Shown here in pieces: positions 14,538 through 14,884 of a DNA stretch of 14,884 nt (the first letter of the stretch is position 1; each line of letters starts with the position of its first letter). A program made the position numbers and the translations under genes. Source of the DNA: Cyclobacteriaceae bacterium. GTDB taxonomy: Bacteria; Bacteroidota; Bacteroidia; Cytophagales; Cyclobacteriaceae. The notes beneath the pieces are model-generated. The model ran no database searches and was not told the origin of the DNA. It was given only the letters and a program-made list of their open reading frames with translations. The DNA lies in contig JAUUZS010000029.1 in the NCBI GenBank assembly GCA_030589835.1, forward strand, positions 1 through 14,884, written 5' to 3'.

Positions 14538-14884
14538 GGAAACCCTCCCGGCACTGAAAAGCACTTTCTCTAGGCTCCGGAACCGCTTCCTTCACCGAAA
14601 AGTGAATTCAGTAGGCTCGGGAAAGCATTTTACGCTGAAAAGTACTTTTTGCAGGCTCCGGAAACGCTCCCTTCACTGAAAAGTGAATTCCGTAGGCTCC
14701 GGAAAGTGTTTTACGTTGAAAAGTGATTTCCGTAGCCTCCGGAAACGCTTCCTTCACTGAAAAGTGATTTCCGTAGGCTCCGGAAACGCTTCCTTCACTG
14801 AAAAGTGAATTCCGTAGCCTCGAGAAAGTGTTTTACGTTGAAAAGTGAATTCCGTAGCCTCCGGAAACGCTTCCTTCACTGAAA
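14538..14884. repeat. Tandem repeat array of alternating 41- and 40-bp units, cut by the window edge
   Basis: The unit start GAAAAG occurs at 14556, 14597, 14637, 14678, 14718, 14759 and 14800, then at 14840 and, truncated to GAAA, at 14881. Spacings are 41, 40, 41, 40, 41, 41, 40 and 41. The 41-bp type ends ...GGAAACGCTTCCTTCACT, the 40-bp type ends ...GAAAGTGTTTTACGTT (or a variant). The order is A-B-A-B-A-A-B-A, so the basic period is an 81-bp dimer with one extra A unit. A partial A-type tail precedes the first unit (14538-14555). Units at the left are more diverged than those at the right. Every frame meets stops, so the array is non-coding. A-type junctions contain TTCACT-GAAA-AGTGAA, a perfect hairpin with a GAAA loop. 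Confidence 0.85.

Noticed and set aside
14538..14884. CRISPR array
   Set aside because: The units are contiguous and similar along their whole length, with no unique spacers, and the unit length alternates between 41 and 40 bp.

Overview
The window reads as a chromosomal segment of an AT-rich, gliding-lineage Bacteroidota bacterium, probably of the Cytophagales type. The evidence is a GldJ-type gliding lipoprotein, a BlaI/M56 pair in the Bacteroidota style, BamA-like POTRA sequence of the Bacteroidota kind, lipoprotein signals with relaxed lipoboxes, poor Shine-Dalgarno sequences and several TAnnTTTG promoter-like boxes. No rRNA, tRNA or CRISPR array was recognised.

Layout. Positions 1-1196 (minus) hold the N-terminal 398 residues of an extracellular solute-binding lipoprotein (SBP_bac_5) that runs off the left edge. 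A small unknown gene (1374-1727, minus) and a ComF-like phosphoribosyltransferase (2044-2730, plus) diverge around a foldback, MITE-like element (1761-1921). ComF converges on gldJ (2792-4030, minus) across a hairpin terminator. Next come mfd (4249-7623, minus), a heme-copper oxidase subunit III-like membrane protein (7752-8387, plus), a TerB-like helical protein (8384-8827, minus), a DUF985 cupin (8911-9414, plus), a GH29 alpha-L-fucosidase (9616-10986, minus) and an exported TPR protein (11329-11739, minus). Long intergenic inverted repeats lie between several of these genes (9421-9608, 11134-11238).

The most unusual part is the right third. A BlaI-family repressor gene (13487-13861) overlaps by 8 nt an M56/BlaR1-type membrane metallopeptidase gene (12025-13494). 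The C-terminal sensor region of that protein is neither a penicillin-binding domain nor TonB, but two POTRA domains that closely resemble POTRA 3-4 of Bacteroidota BamA. Upstream lies a run of GTTAA motifs at exact 10-bp spacing, then a coding-like frame interrupted by a stop (13981-14292), then a tandem array of alternating 41- and 40-bp units that leaves the window on the right.

How the genes may work together. Most appear to be single housekeeping or envelope genes in short or monocistronic units. The only clear two-gene system is BlaI plus M56-POTRA. By analogy with BlaR1/BlaI, the peptidase would relieve repression when its periplasmic domain senses something. POTRA domains in place of a beta-lactam sensor suggest that the input is outer-membrane protein assembly or another envelope state; this is inference.
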